64,000 nt of DNA, taken from NCBI GenBank assembly GCA_021802425.1, contig JAJZXJ010000002.1, positions 1-64,000 on the forward strand, written 5' to 3'. The position numbers were made by a program, and so were the translations under genes. Position 1 is the first letter of the stretch; each line of letters begins with the position of its first letter. Below the pieces are notes generated by a model. That model was not told where the DNA came from and ran no database searches. It saw only the letters and a list, made by a program, of their open reading frames with translations. This DNA comes from Acidulodesulfobacterium sp021802425 (GTDB taxonomy: Bacteria > SZUA-79 > Acidulodesulfobacterales > Acidulodesulfobacteraceae). Below, one piece after another: positions 35,604 to 44,834 of the stretch.

Positions 35604-35695
35604 GCATAGCATTACCAGCCCGCCAACCTTTCTGGATTTGGGTTAATTTAAATTCGCTTTAAAATTTATATAATATAATAAGAGGTTTTTAAGTT

Positions 35696-36985
35696 TTGCA
35701 AGAAAACGATTTTTTAAATGCAGGTATAAAAAGTTATTTGAATTGCGTCCACTGCGGCAAATGCCTGCCCGTTTGTCCGACATATAATATAAGCTTAAAC
35801 GAATTTTATAGCCCGAGGGGCAGGGTCCGGTTAATTTTAACCGATAACAATGACTTGCTGCCCTTAAAGGTTTCAAAGGTTGCGGAAGCCATGTCCACCT
35901 GTCTTTTGTGCGGGAGATGCGTTAAAGTTTGCCCTAACGATGTTAAAATAGGAAATTTGATAATAAACGAAAAGATTAAATTAAATAAGTTTCGGGATAA
36001 TAAATTTTCGGTCTCCGCTATAGCGCTTAAAGCCCTTAAAAATAAAAGGAAAATTTTATTAAAATCCGCCTTAAAAATTGCAAACATTCCGCTAGTAAAT
36101 CAACTTAGCGGGCGATTTGCGCCGAATCCTCAGGGCAAAGCTTTCATCTCAGGCAGGGACTACCGGTTTAAAGCAGAAGGCGCAGACGCAGGCGGTAAAA
36201 GGGAGGAAATTAGAGCCGGTTATTTTAGCGGATGTGTATTTAACAGCATATATCCTCAAATATCAAGCGATACCGTTTCGTCTTTAATAAAAAACGGGGT
36301 TTCGGTTTTTGTTCCCGCAAATCAGGGCTGCTGCGGCCTGCCTTTTATATCGAGCGGAGACATAAAGTCGTTTAAAGACCTCGCTCTCAATAATGTCAAT
36401 GCCTTTAAGGATAAGGATATAGATTATATAATTACATCCTGTGCGTCATGTTCCTACTCCATAAATAACCTTTATCCTTTGTATTTTAATGAAAATGACG
36501 GGGGCTATGACGAAGTTTTAAATTTTTCGAAAAAATTGCTCAGTATCTGGTCGTTTTTCAAAATCTTGGAAAAAAGAGGCGTTAATATAAAAACGGGGAA
36601 ACTAAAAAAGGATACCGATGCGGTATTTCATATCCCCTGCCATCTTTCTAACCTGCCCGGATTTAAGCCGTCGTCTTATAGCGAAAGTTTAATAGGGGAA
36701 GCAGGGCTGATTGCGGACAAAATTAACGGCTTAAAATTAAAGCCGTTGAAACATAACTATTGCTGCGGCAACGGCGGCATGTTCAATATAAGGCATTACG
36801 ATTTTTCCAAAGAGATAACGAGGCGAAAATTCGAGGAAATTAAAGAGGCTTCCGCTCAAAACATTTTGACATCGTGTTCCGGCTGCATGTTTTCTTTAAG
36901 CGATCAAAGGGGCATTTTAAAAGAAAAAAATGCAATACCCGTGAATCACTTAATAAGCATTTATGCGCAGAGCTTAAAAGAATGA
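35696..36985 (+). CDS. FeS subunit of glycolate/lactate-type oxidoreductase (GlcF-like)
   Basis: The 429 residues carry two [4Fe-4S] ferredoxin motifs (CVHCGKCLPVCPTYN and CLLCGRCVKVCPNDV) and two CCG domains. The CCG domains show GCCGLPFISSGD, CHLSNLPGF, CCGNGGMFNI and a final CSGCMFSL. This is the GlcF/LutA/HdrD-like electron-transfer arrangement and partners the upstream FAD protein. The start is TTG 35696, with AGAGG about 11 nt upstream. The last 12 nt overlap the converging lipid-kinase gene. Confidence 0.87.
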   Translation: MQENDFLNAGIKSYLNCVHCGKCLPVCPTYNISLNEFYSPRGRVRLILTDNNDLLPLKVSKVAEAMSTCLLCGRCVKVCPNDVKIGNLIINEKIKLNKFRDNKFSVSAIALKALKNKRKILLKSALKIANIPLVNQLSGRFAPNPQGKAFISGRDYRFKAEGADAGGKREEIRAGYFSGCVFNSIYPQISSDTVSSLIKNGVSVFVPANQGCCGLPFISSGDIKSFKDLALNNVNAFKDKDIDYIITSCASCSYSINNLYPLYFNENDGGYDEVLNFSKKLLSIWSFFKILEKRGVNIKTGKLKKDTDAVFHIPCHLSNLPGFKPSSYSESLIGEAGLIADKINGLKLKPLKHNYCCGNGGMFNIRHYDFSKEITRRKFEEIKEASAQNILTSCSGCMFSLSDQRGILKEKNAIPVNHLISIYAQSLKE

Positions 36986-37942
36986 GGCCGGATTTACAAG
37001 CATGGTTACCGCATTATTTACCTTTTCTATTTCTACCGGCAGCGTTCCGGCAAATTCCCCGTCGCATTGGTAATATATTTTTTCGTTTTGCGCCGGATCC
37101 AAAGATGATATATAAATTTTATTTGCCTTTATGTAAAAATCGGGGTTATCTTCATATTTTTTGTAAAGCGTCAGTGATTTTAGTATAGAAAATATAGTCT
37201 GTATCCTGTTATTTACATCTTTTATCAATCTTATATCGAACTTATCGTCTAAAGGCGAATTTTTAGGAAATACTTTAAACGGTCCGCCGTAATATCTTAT
37301 ATTCGAAACAATAATCTCTTTGGCATAGTGCAGTTCCCGCCTCTCAAAACCGTAAGCATTGGAATCTCCGGTATTACCGCTATCTATTACATTTAAAGAT
37401 AAGTCGTAAAATTTATAATTTCCGGATATTTTTATTATATTGAATATATAGTTAAGATATTTTATAGAATTATTGTATATCCTTTTCTTGCTCTTTCTTA
37501 TTTTTTCTTCCATACTTTTAACGATAAAGGCATCGAGGCCGATTCCGACCATGGCGATAAAATACTGCTCGTTAGCCTTTCCCAGATTTATTTTGACAGG
37601 TTTGTATTTGTATATAATTTCGTTAAGCGCTTCGCCCAAAGAATAAGGGGTTTTGTTTTCCAGGGCAAAAAGATTGACCGTCCCCATAGGCAAATGGGCG
37701 ATAGGAATATCCGCGAAAACTAAATTATTTATAACATAGTTTAAACTTCCGTCTCCTCCGGCTACTAAAACCATATCAAAAAAATTCGCAAGATTTTTTT
37801 TGATAGGTCTTTCTATCATATTTAAAGCATATATCAGGATATTCTTATTTTTGAAAAAATTTAAAATATAAGACAGTTTTTCTTCGGAAAACCGTCCTGA
37901 CTTTGGGTTATAAATAATTAAAACCTTCTTTAAAAAAATCAT
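36974..37942 (-). CDS. Diacylglycerol kinase-family lipid kinase (YegS/BmrU-like)
   Basis: The 322 residues show the catalytic-domain motifs VLIIYNPKSGRFSEEKL, the nucleotide loop VAGGDGSLNYVINNL, IAHLPMGTVNLFA, and a C-terminal sheet domain with the region SPLDDKFDIRLIK. It probably phosphorylates a membrane lipid or diacylglycerol; the exact substrate is unknown. It converges on, and overlaps, glcF by 12 nt. Confidence 0.85.
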   Translation of the reverse strand: MIFLKKVLIIYNPKSGRFSEEKLSYILNFFKNKNILIYALNMIERPIKKNLANFFDMVLVAGGDGSLNYVINNLVFADIPIAHLPMGTVNLFALENKTPYSLGEALNEIIYKYKPVKINLGKANEQYFIAMVGIGLDAFIVKSMEEKIRKSKKRIYNNSIKYLNYIFNIIKISGNYKFYDLSLNVIDSGNTGDSNAYGFERRELHYAKEIIVSNIRYYGGPFKVFPKNSPLDDKFDIRLIKDVNNRIQTIFSILKSLTLYKKYEDNPDFYIKANKIYISSLDPAQNEKIYYQCDGEFAGTLPVEIEKVNNAVTMLVNPASFF

Positions 37943-38050
37943 TTAATTTGTCATTTAATTTGCCGGATCAGGCATTAGATAGGAATTAAGTTCATGAATT
38001 ATTTAGTTCAATTTTATTGAAGCAATTAAATTTTAATAAAAAGAAAGAAT

Positions 38051-38086
38051 ATTTTCAAGAGATATGAATTCAAAGTACTTGAAAAT
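38051..38086. repeat. Inverted repeat ATTTTCAAG-N18-CTTGAAAAT
   Basis: Perfect 9-nt arms at 38051-38059 and 38078-38086, in the 267-nt spacer between the divergent lipid-kinase and COG3581-type genes. Symmetry and location suit an operator for a dimeric regulator, or a long-loop hairpin. The rest of 37943-38209 is AT-rich, and I see no gene in it. Confidence 0.4.
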
Positions 38087-38209
38087 CTAATTTATCAGGA
38101 TTTGGGCAACGGCGCTAATTTGACTTTATTATGGTGTTATAGTATAAATGTAATATAATATAAAGAACTATATACTAAAAACTAATCGGCAATATCTTAA
38201 GGAGATTAT

Positions 38210-39439
38210 ATGCACCACACAAATACGGGTAATTTTACTAAAAAGGTTTATATACCATATATGTCGGATGCTGCCTACGCTTTAAGCGCGGCATTTAGAA
38301 GATGCGGCGTGGATTCCGAAGTTATGGACGAACCGGATGAATCAACGCTCGATTTTGGCCTTAAATTTACTAACGGTAACGAATGCATGCCGTGTTTCGT
38401 GACCACGGGGGATATTATAAAAGTTATCGAGAAACCGGGTTTTGACGCCAAAAGATCCGCCTTTTTTATGCCCACCTCGCCGGGTCCGTGTAAATTTGGC
38501 CAGTATAACAGGCTTCATGAGTTAGTGTTAGATAATATGGGGTATAATGAAGTTGAATTTTTAGTTCCAAGCGCCAAGAAATCATATACGGATTTTGTCG
38601 GAGATAAGGCTGTTCTTTTCAGAAGGGTTGCATGGCAGGGCTGCCTTGCCATAGATACTTTAGAAAAGGCCCTGTACAGGGTCAGACCTTATGAAATCAA
38701 CAAAGGCGATGCCGTATCGGCCTACAAGGAATGCATAAATTTAGTAGTTAATGCGGTAGAAAACGGGAATGATATATATGATACAATGAAAATATGCGCC
38801 AAAAAGTTTGAGGAAATTCCAAGAAAAGATGTGGATAGGCCTCTTATAGGCGTCGTCGGCGAAATATTTTTAAGATTAAATAAATTTACGAATAATTTTA
38901 CGACGGAAAAGATAGAAGCGCTCGGAGGGGAAGTTTCTGTCGTTCCTACTTACAAGTGGATAACTTTTACCACTCACGAATATGCCGTAAACGCGTTTAA
39001 AAGTAAAAAAGTAAAGGATATCTTTTTAAGTTTCCTTGTAAATTATTACCAGAAAAAGGATGAGGCGAATATGTTCAAGCCTTTTAAAAGGCTGCTCAGG
39101 AACCATAAAGAAACAGACATCAAGGAAATACTTTCCTATGCAAGGAAATATCTCGATTTATCGCTGGGCGGGGAAGCTATTCTGACGGTAGGCGAATCTA
39201 TAGATTTCGCAAAAAAGGGATATTCGGGAGTTGTCAGTATTCATCCTTTTCATTGTATGCCGGGTTCTATCGTGCAAACTATATCGAAAAAATTCAGGGA
39301 AGACCTTAATAATTTTCCATGGATAAATTTATGGTTTGATGGCCAGGAAAGCACCAATTTAATGCTCAGGTTGGAGGCTTTTATGCATCAGGCTAAACAG
39401 TGGAGGGGGGTTAAAAATGTTTTTTCGGAGGCTGCGTAG
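38210..39439 (+). CDS. COG3581-type (2-hydroxyacyl-CoA dehydratase activase-related) FeS protein
   Basis: The 409 residues resemble the C-terminal half of CoA-substrate-specific enzyme activase-like proteins (COG3581/DUF2229). Marks are KVYIPYMSDAAYALSAAFRR, NGNECMPCFVTTGD, TSPGPCKFGQYN, AWQGCLAIDTLEK and HPFHCMPGSIV. The four conserved Cys-containing spots suggest an FeS cluster. In the full family an ATPase of the BcrA/BadF/HSP70-actin type precedes this domain or is encoded beside it; none is here. Function is unknown. An AAGGAGA Shine-Dalgarno precedes the ATG. Its 3' end overlaps the HtrA gene by 23 nt. Confidence 0.65.
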   Translation: MHHTNTGNFTKKVYIPYMSDAAYALSAAFRRCGVDSEVMDEPDESTLDFGLKFTNGNECMPCFVTTGDIIKVIEKPGFDAKRSAFFMPTSPGPCKFGQYNRLHELVLDNMGYNEVEFLVPSAKKSYTDFVGDKAVLFRRVAWQGCLAIDTLEKALYRVRPYEINKGDAVSAYKECINLVVNAVENGNDIYDTMKICAKKFEEIPRKDVDRPLIGVVGEIFLRLNKFTNNFTTEKIEALGGEVSVVPTYKWITFTTHEYAVNAFKSKKVKDIFLSFLVNYYQKKDEANMFKPFKRLLRNHKETDIKEILSYARKYLDLSLGGEAILTVGESIDFAKKGYSGVVSIHPFHCMPGSIVQTISKKFREDLNNFPWINLWFDGQESTNLMLRLEAFMHQAKQWRGVKNVFSEAA

Positions 39440-40514
39440 ATATAGTTTCACAATATTAATTTTGATTTTTTTTACGGCTCTAACCGGTAATTTATTTGCA
39501 AAACAGTCTTATGCTTACCGCAATAATAAAAGCAAAAGCGGTTCCATTGTCGAACGGCTTTTTAACAAGCTTAAGCCAAGCGTTGTGCATATCGAGGTAT
39601 TAGGGGTTACAAGGCTTAAAAACGGCGCTATAATGCCGGAGGAAGACATCGGGACGGGGTTTTTTATAAGCAAGAACGGGGATATCCTTACTAATTTTCA
39701 TGTTATCGGAAACGCCGGTAAAATTTACATAAGTTTTTTAAAATATAAGGATATAAGGGCAAACGTTATAGGAACCGACCCGTCATCCGATATAGCCGTC
39801 ATTCATATTAATCCCGGCGGCAAAACAATCATTCCTGTAATTATGGGAAATTCCAGCAACTTAAGGGTCGGCGAACGGGTTATGGCTATCGGTAACCCTT
39901 ACAATCTTTACCAGACCGTTACCACGGGAATAATCAGCGGTCTTAAAAGGTCTCTTTTTTTTCCTTCGGCAAGATTTTACGGAAACATAATACAAACGGA
40001 TGCGTCGATTAACTTTGGAAATTCGGGCGGACCGTTGGTAGATTATGAAGGGCGCGTCATCGGCATAAATACCGCAAAACTTGCAAATAGCGCTCAAAAT
40101 ATAGGATTTGCCATTCCGATAAATCTTGCGAAAAAAAATATACCGGAGCTGATTAAATATGGAAGGGTGATAAAGCCGTGGCTTGGAATAGAAGCGATAA
40201 AATTAACCGAACCCCTTTCAACGCTTCTCGACATCAAGTATGTTAAAAGGGGGCTTTTAGTCGAGAAGGTTTTTTCGGGGAGTCCTGCTTTTAAAGCCGG
40301 TCTCGTGGCAGGGGACAGGATAATTGCAATGAAGAATATTACTTATGTAGTCGGCGGAGATATTATAACAAGGATAAACAACAAAAAGGTTTATTCGTTT
40401 TCCCGCCTTGAAGAGCTTATAAATACATTTGCTCCCGGACAGGTTATCGTTCTTAAGGTGCATAGAGGCAAAAGTGTCAGGCTTGTTAAGGTCAGGCTGT
40501 CAAGCATGCCTTAA
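39417..40514 (+). CDS. HtrA/DegP-like trypsin-family protease with PDZ domain
   Basis: The 365 residues begin with a charged N-terminus and a hydrophobic segment (residues 10-28, ending LTGNLFAKQSYA): a signal peptide or anchor to the envelope. The trypsin triad is intact: His in LTNFHVIG, Asp in DPSSDIAVIH, Ser in NFGNSGGPLVDYEG. A PDZ domain follows (from about residue 260, VEKVFSGSPAFKAGLVAGD). One PDZ makes it DegS-like or similar to bacterial HtrA. The overlap with the preceding gene implies co-expression. Confidence 0.88.
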   Translation: MFFRRLRRYSFTILILIFFTALTGNLFAKQSYAYRNNKSKSGSIVERLFNKLKPSVVHIEVLGVTRLKNGAIMPEEDIGTGFFISKNGDILTNFHVIGNAGKIYISFLKYKDIRANVIGTDPSSDIAVIHINPGGKTIIPVIMGNSSNLRVGERVMAIGNPYNLYQTVTTGIISGLKRSLFFPSARFYGNIIQTDASINFGNSGGPLVDYEGRVIGINTAKLANSAQNIGFAIPINLAKKNIPELIKYGRVIKPWLGIEAIKLTEPLSTLLDIKYVKRGLLVEKVFSGSPAFKAGLVAGDRIIAMKNITYVVGGDIITRINNKKVYSFSRLEELINTFAPGQVIVLKVHRGKSVRLVKVRLSSMP

Positions 40515-40545
40515 TTTAAATATGTTATTTTAGAGGTTGTATGCC

Positions 40546-41178
40546 ATGTTTTTAACGGAAAAGAAAGATGCTAAAGAGATAGACGAAGCATTAAATAAAT
40601 ATAAGAGGATAGGCATTGTGGGCTGCGCCTCCTGCGCTTCCGTTTGTTTGACCGGGGGGAGCAAAGAGGTTAAGGAAATGGAAAAGCATCTGGTAAACGC
40701 CGGAAAAGAGGTTCCATTTACGATTTCGATAGATGAGCCTTGCGACAAAAGGGTTTTAAAGGAAGATATCCGCTTTGTGGAGGACGAACTTGCGGATACC
40801 GAAGCAATTTTAGTATTATCATGCGGTACAGGGGTTCAAACTATAGGCGAATATACGGGTAAAAAGGTTGTAACAGGAGTCGATAGCAGGTATATTGCCC
40901 AAACGGAGCATATCGGAGAATATAATGCCTTATGCGGCGGGTGCGACGAGTGCAGGCTTAATTTTACGGGCGGCGTATGTACCGTCACCCTGTGCCCCAA
41001 GGGATTATTAAACGGTCCTTGCGAAGGGCATAACGGCATTAACTGCGAGGTTGCAGAGGAGAGCAAATGCGTGTTCATGAAATCTTATGAAAATATGTCT
41101 AAGTTTTTTGAGGAAGAAAATCTTAGCCGGATATTCAGCCCAAGGGATTATAGCAGAACAATAAAGCGAAAAATTTAA
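40546..41178 (+). CDS. MetV-like methylenetetrahydrofolate reductase zinc/FeS subunit (MTHFR_C family)
   Basis: About 210 residues, cysteine-rich: GCASCASVCLTGGSKEV near the N-terminus, VLSCGTGVQTIGEYTGKK, LCGGCDECRLNFTGGVC, and the family-typical LLNGPCEGHNGINCEV. It corresponds to the MTHFR C-terminal domain family, which forms MetV in acetogen-type MetVF complexes. A MetF-like gene follows. I chose ATG 40546 because AGAGG lies 9 nt upstream; TTG 40537 is unlikely. Confidence 0.75.
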   Translation: MFLTEKKDAKEIDEALNKYKRIGIVGCASCASVCLTGGSKEVKEMEKHLVNAGKEVPFTISIDEPCDKRVLKEDIRFVEDELADTEAILVLSCGTGVQTIGEYTGKKVVTGVDSRYIAQTEHIGEYNALCGGCDECRLNFTGGVCTVTLCPKGLLNGPCEGHNGINCEVAEESKCVFMKSYENMSKFFEEENLSRIFSPRDYSRTIKRKI

Positions 41179-41262
41179 GTTTATAATAATATATATTTAA
41201 AATATACTATATAGATATAATAAATAGGCTATATAAGATATTAATATAACAACAACGATACA

Positions 41263-42027
41263 ATGAAAATAATACCGCAAATCGAGACCCCTGCCGGCGA
41301 AAACTATATAGATTTTGAAGAAAATTTAAGCAAGCTTATAGAAGGCATAAAATATAAAGGTAAAAAATTTGGATTAAACGGGGCTGAGGATGCAATAGAT
41401 TCTTATCCCGTCGTTATAGAGCAGAATTTTGGAATAAACGCGTTATTATTATGCAATGATTTAAAAAATAGGCATAATAATAATCTTAATATAATTTATG
41501 CTTTTAATATGAGGGATAAAAATAGGGTTGCCATTTTATCCGATTTAATAACGCTTGAACAATTAGGGCTCAAAGATATAATTATATCGGAAGGCTTACA
41601 TCCTTTAAAAACCGTATTTTATGCCGCAAAACCTGTCTATGATATAGATGTTTTAGGGTTAAGTTCAATTATAAAAACAGGTTTCCCGCTTCTTAAGGAC
41701 AATGATTATGTGAATAATTTTAGTCTTTTCAATCTTGGGGTTGTGGTAGGCATATCTACCCCGGCGGATTTTTTGAAAATTAAGAAACTTTCTAAAATAG
41801 GGGTTGACAGGTTTATTGTAAATTATTCGGTAGATAATGCAGATGATATTGATATAAATATTATTAATTACATAAAAGCCGAAAAAAAGCCTGTCTTTAT
41901 ATTCGTCAACGAATCTAATGTAAAATCTACCTTAGAAGAATTTATAAAAAAGAATTTAGAATTAAATGTGGATGGAATTATAATAAAAATATTAAATGAA
42001 AAGTCGAATATATTTACGCAGGATTAA
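41263..42027 (+). CDS. Divergent, shortened MetF-like methylenetetrahydrofolate reductase
   Basis: At 254 residues it is shorter than usual MetF (roughly 290). It keeps a MetF-like core: the N-terminal Glu in PQIETPAGEN, IIYAFNMRDKNRVAILSD (compare MetF 'CRDRN...L..D'), LEQLGLKDIIISEG and AKPVYDIDVLGLSSI. The usual TGDPP-like loop is replaced by SEGLHP, and the C-terminal half is AT-rich and loosely conserved. It probably binds a folate substrate with the MetV-like partner upstream. Flavin binding and activity cannot be assumed. Confidence 0.65.
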   Translation: MKIIPQIETPAGENYIDFEENLSKLIEGIKYKGKKFGLNGAEDAIDSYPVVIEQNFGINALLLCNDLKNRHNNNLNIIYAFNMRDKNRVAILSDLITLEQLGLKDIIISEGLHPLKTVFYAAKPVYDIDVLGLSSIIKTGFPLLKDNDYVNNFSLFNLGVVVGISTPADFLKIKKLSKIGVDRFIVNYSVDNADDIDINIINYIKAEKKPVFIFVNESNVKSTLEEFIKKNLELNVDGIIIKILNEKSNIFTQD

Positions 42028-42039
42028 TAATAATTAAAT

Positions 42040-44070
42040 ATGAGCAAGGGTAATTTATTTATAAGTGGAAGACAGGGCGATAAAGGTATAGTACTTGGAA
42101 ACGAAGCCATAGCCAGAGGAGCATTGGAAGCCGGAATCGGTTACGCGTCCATGTATCCGGGGACTCCTGCCTCTGAAATTATTGCGGCGCTCGATAAAAA
42201 TAAGAATAATATCGAAAACTTATATACGGAATTTAGTTTAAATGAACATATATCGCTTCATGGCGCGATTGGCGCTTCATGGTCGGGCATAAGGTCGCTT
42301 TGCGCTATGAAAAATGTCGGGCTTAATGTTGCAAGCGAACCGGCCCAGTTTTTGTCCTATACGGGCGTTAAAGCGGGTTTGGTACTTGCGATAGGTTCAG
42401 ACCCCGGCGCCCCAAGCAGTTCAAACGAACAAGATGACAGATGGTATAGCCTGCACACCTATATGCCTATAATAGAGCCCTCGAATATTCAGGAGGCAAA
42501 GGATTTTACCAAAGAGGCATTTAATATATCGGAAGATTTTTCTTTTGGCATTATGTTGATGGCTCCGTCAAGGCTATGTCATAATGCGGGAGCACTGCAT
42601 TTTGGCGATTTAAGGGACAGGTCTGATATTAAGGGGAATTTTGAAAAAGACCCTGAAAATTACCTGAATCTTTTTAATATGGCCGTCAAAAACCATAGCA
42701 AATATTTGGAAAGGCATAATCTTCTCAAAAAATATCTTGAAGATTCACAATTTAATTATACTGTACTGCCTGATACTAAAAATGCAGGGTCAAAAATAGG
42801 CTTTATATCTTCCGGGGTAATTTATGCGCATTTAATAGAGGCGCTGGATATATTAGAAATTTATAATCATAAGATTTTAAAACTCGGATTTACTTTCCCT
42901 ATCCCCGATAAACTTATAAAGAATTTTTTTGAAGGGCTGGATAAAGTTGTTATTGTCGAAGAAGCTGAAGGATTTTTGGAGTTTCAAATTAAAAAAATAG
43001 CTTATGAAATAGGTTTCAGAGGCGAGATTCATGGAAAAGACATATTTAAAGCAACTGGAGAATTAACTTTAGACGATGTCATTATAGGAACGGGCAAATT
43101 TTTAGAAAAGACCCCGCCGGCATTTTTTGATTTTGCCGTTAAAAAGTCGGAAGAATTGAAGGAAAAATTACCCCAAAGGTCGGGAACATTTTGCATCGGA
43201 TGCCCTCACAGGGCAACAATTTATGCTATTCTTAAGGCTGTGGGATTTTCGAATACGGACGCTAAAGACAGGGATGCGGTTATAGCAGGGGATATTGGAT
43301 GTTATACGCTCGGTCTTTTGCCGCCTTATAATGCAATGGATTTTCTTACCTGTATGAATGCGGGTCTTGGAATAGGGCAGGCAATAAGCCGTTTTGATAA
43401 AAAGAAAAAGGTTATTGCGCTTGTCGGCGATTCGACTTTTTATCATTCGGGAATTCCCGTATTGTTAAACGCCGTTCAAAATAATGCGGATATCCTTTAT
43501 GTTATCCTTGATAACAGCTGGACTGCTATGACGGGACATCAAAAGACGCCGTCAACCCAAAAGGATATAGACGGTACTTTATCTAAGAATCCCGTGAATT
43601 TAAAGGATTTAATTAAATCGCTCGGCGTAAGCTACATTAAAAGCCTTGACCCGAATAGCGTAAAAAGATTCGCGTCCCAGGTAAAAAGCGCCATGAAAGA
43701 GCCCGGGGTTAAGGTGCTTATTGCCAAAAGGGAATGTATCCTCCAGGAAGTCAGGAGAAATAAACTTATTCAAAAAGCTTCCAATGCAAAAATTGAAACG
43801 GCGGAGTCGCTATACGAAATTCAAAAATCAAGGTGCGTAAAGTGCAACGAGTGTTTTGTCGAACTTGCCTGTCCCGCCATTATTCCTAAAAAGGACGACA
43901 ATGGAAACGGCGAGTATTATTATATCGACCCCGCTTCATGCGTAAGATGCGGCGTATGTTTCGAGGTTTGTCCGAACAGCGCAATCCGTAAGGTTGAATT
44001 TGATTTAAAATCAGAATTAAATAAAAAGATTGATAAAACAAAGTTGACCGGAATGCAGGTCCATGTTTGA
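42040..44070 (+). CDS. iorA: Indolepyruvate:ferredoxin oxidoreductase alpha subunit
   Basis: TPP-dependent oxidation of aryl-2-oxoacids (or, in some relatives, aryl-CoA chemistry) with ferredoxin. The 676 residues have GNEAIARGALEAGIGYASMYPGTPASEI, SIGT-type pyrimidine-binding regions, the TPP-binding part IAGDIGCYTLGLLPPYNAMD, and GDSTFYHSG. The C-terminus carries two ferredoxin clusters (CVKCNECF ... CVRCGVCFEVCPN). iorB follows after 57 nt. It lies 12 nt after the MetF-like gene, so the four genes may form one unit. Confidence 0.9.
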   Translation: MSKGNLFISGRQGDKGIVLGNEAIARGALEAGIGYASMYPGTPASEIIAALDKNKNNIENLYTEFSLNEHISLHGAIGASWSGIRSLCAMKNVGLNVASEPAQFLSYTGVKAGLVLAIGSDPGAPSSSNEQDDRWYSLHTYMPIIEPSNIQEAKDFTKEAFNISEDFSFGIMLMAPSRLCHNAGALHFGDLRDRSDIKGNFEKDPENYLNLFNMAVKNHSKYLERHNLLKKYLEDSQFNYTVLPDTKNAGSKIGFISSGVIYAHLIEALDILEIYNHKILKLGFTFPIPDKLIKNFFEGLDKVVIVEEAEGFLEFQIKKIAYEIGFRGEIHGKDIFKATGELTLDDVIIGTGKFLEKTPPAFFDFAVKKSEELKEKLPQRSGTFCIGCPHRATIYAILKAVGFSNTDAKDRDAVIAGDIGCYTLGLLPPYNAMDFLTCMNAGLGIGQAISRFDKKKKVIALVGDSTFYHSGIPVLLNAVQNNADILYVILDNSWTAMTGHQKTPSTQKDIDGTLSKNPVNLKDLIKSLGVSYIKSLDPNSVKRFASQVKSAMKEPGVKVLIAKRECILQEVRRNKLIQKASNAKIETAESLYEIQKSRCVKCNECFVELACPAIIPKKDDNGNGEYYYIDPASCVRCGVCFEVCPNSAIRKVEFDLKSELNKKIDKTKLTGMQVHV

Positions 44071-44127
44071 TAAACTGTAAATAGTTTCGTTAATAAATAA
44101 ATCTTCTTATTGCTAATAAACCGTTAA

Positions 44128-44745
44128 ATGAAAAAATTTAATATCGCGATAGTCGGTCTTGGCGGTCAGGGTATTATAACGATGGGGACCGTTTTAAAGA
44201 ACGCGGCGCTTAACTCCGATTTGCAGGATGTATCCGGTTCCGAAAGAAGGGGCGGCGCCCAGAGGGAGGGATATGTCGAGACATTTGTTAAATACATTTT
44301 TTATGAAGATAATTCCGAACTTAGAGATCCCAAAAAAAATATGCATTCCCCGATGATAGAGTCCGGCGGCGCGGATGTTTTAATATCTTTAGAGCCGCTC
44401 GAAACATTAAGGGGGGCATGTTATTTAAACAGGAATTCAACCGTAATTTTTAACGAAATGCCGCACCCGCCTATCAGCGTGAGGATGGGGCAAACCTCTT
44501 ATCCTGAGCTTTCTTATATTACTTATGAACTGGAAAAAATAACCGGCAAGATATTCTTTTATGATTTTGACGAAATTTCTCTCGGTAATTTTAATTCACT
44601 TACGCAAAGAAATATTATTGCTTTAGGCGTTTTGTTTGCTAAAACCGATATGCCGATAAGTAAAGTTGTGGTAGAAAATATCTTATCGGCGGGTAAGGGG
44701 GCTAAAGATAATTTAGAGGCATTCCGTATAGGGCTATCCCTTTAG
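44128..44745 (+). CDS. iorB: Indolepyruvate:ferredoxin oxidoreductase beta subunit
   Basis: The 205-residue gamma-domain-like partner of IorA: IAIVGLGGQGIITMGTVLK, VSGSERRGGAQREGYVE and the C-terminal helix typical of 2-oxoacid:acceptor oxidoreductase gamma domains. Together with iorA it forms a complete two-subunit enzyme, normally cytoplasmic and oxygen-sensitive. Confidence 0.9.
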   Translation: MKKFNIAIVGLGGQGIITMGTVLKNAALNSDLQDVSGSERRGGAQREGYVETFVKYIFYEDNSELRDPKKNMHSPMIESGGADVLISLEPLETLRGACYLNRNSTVIFNEMPHPPISVRMGQTSYPELSYITYELEKITGKIFFYDFDEISLGNFNSLTQRNIIALGVLFAKTDMPISKVVVENILSAGKGAKDNLEAFRIGLSL

Positions 44746-44834
44746 CGGCATTCTAACCCTTTTGCCGATTTAATGTATCGATATCATATAGTAATAATAA
44801 GTTTTAACAGCGCCGCAGCGGTTAAGACTATAAA

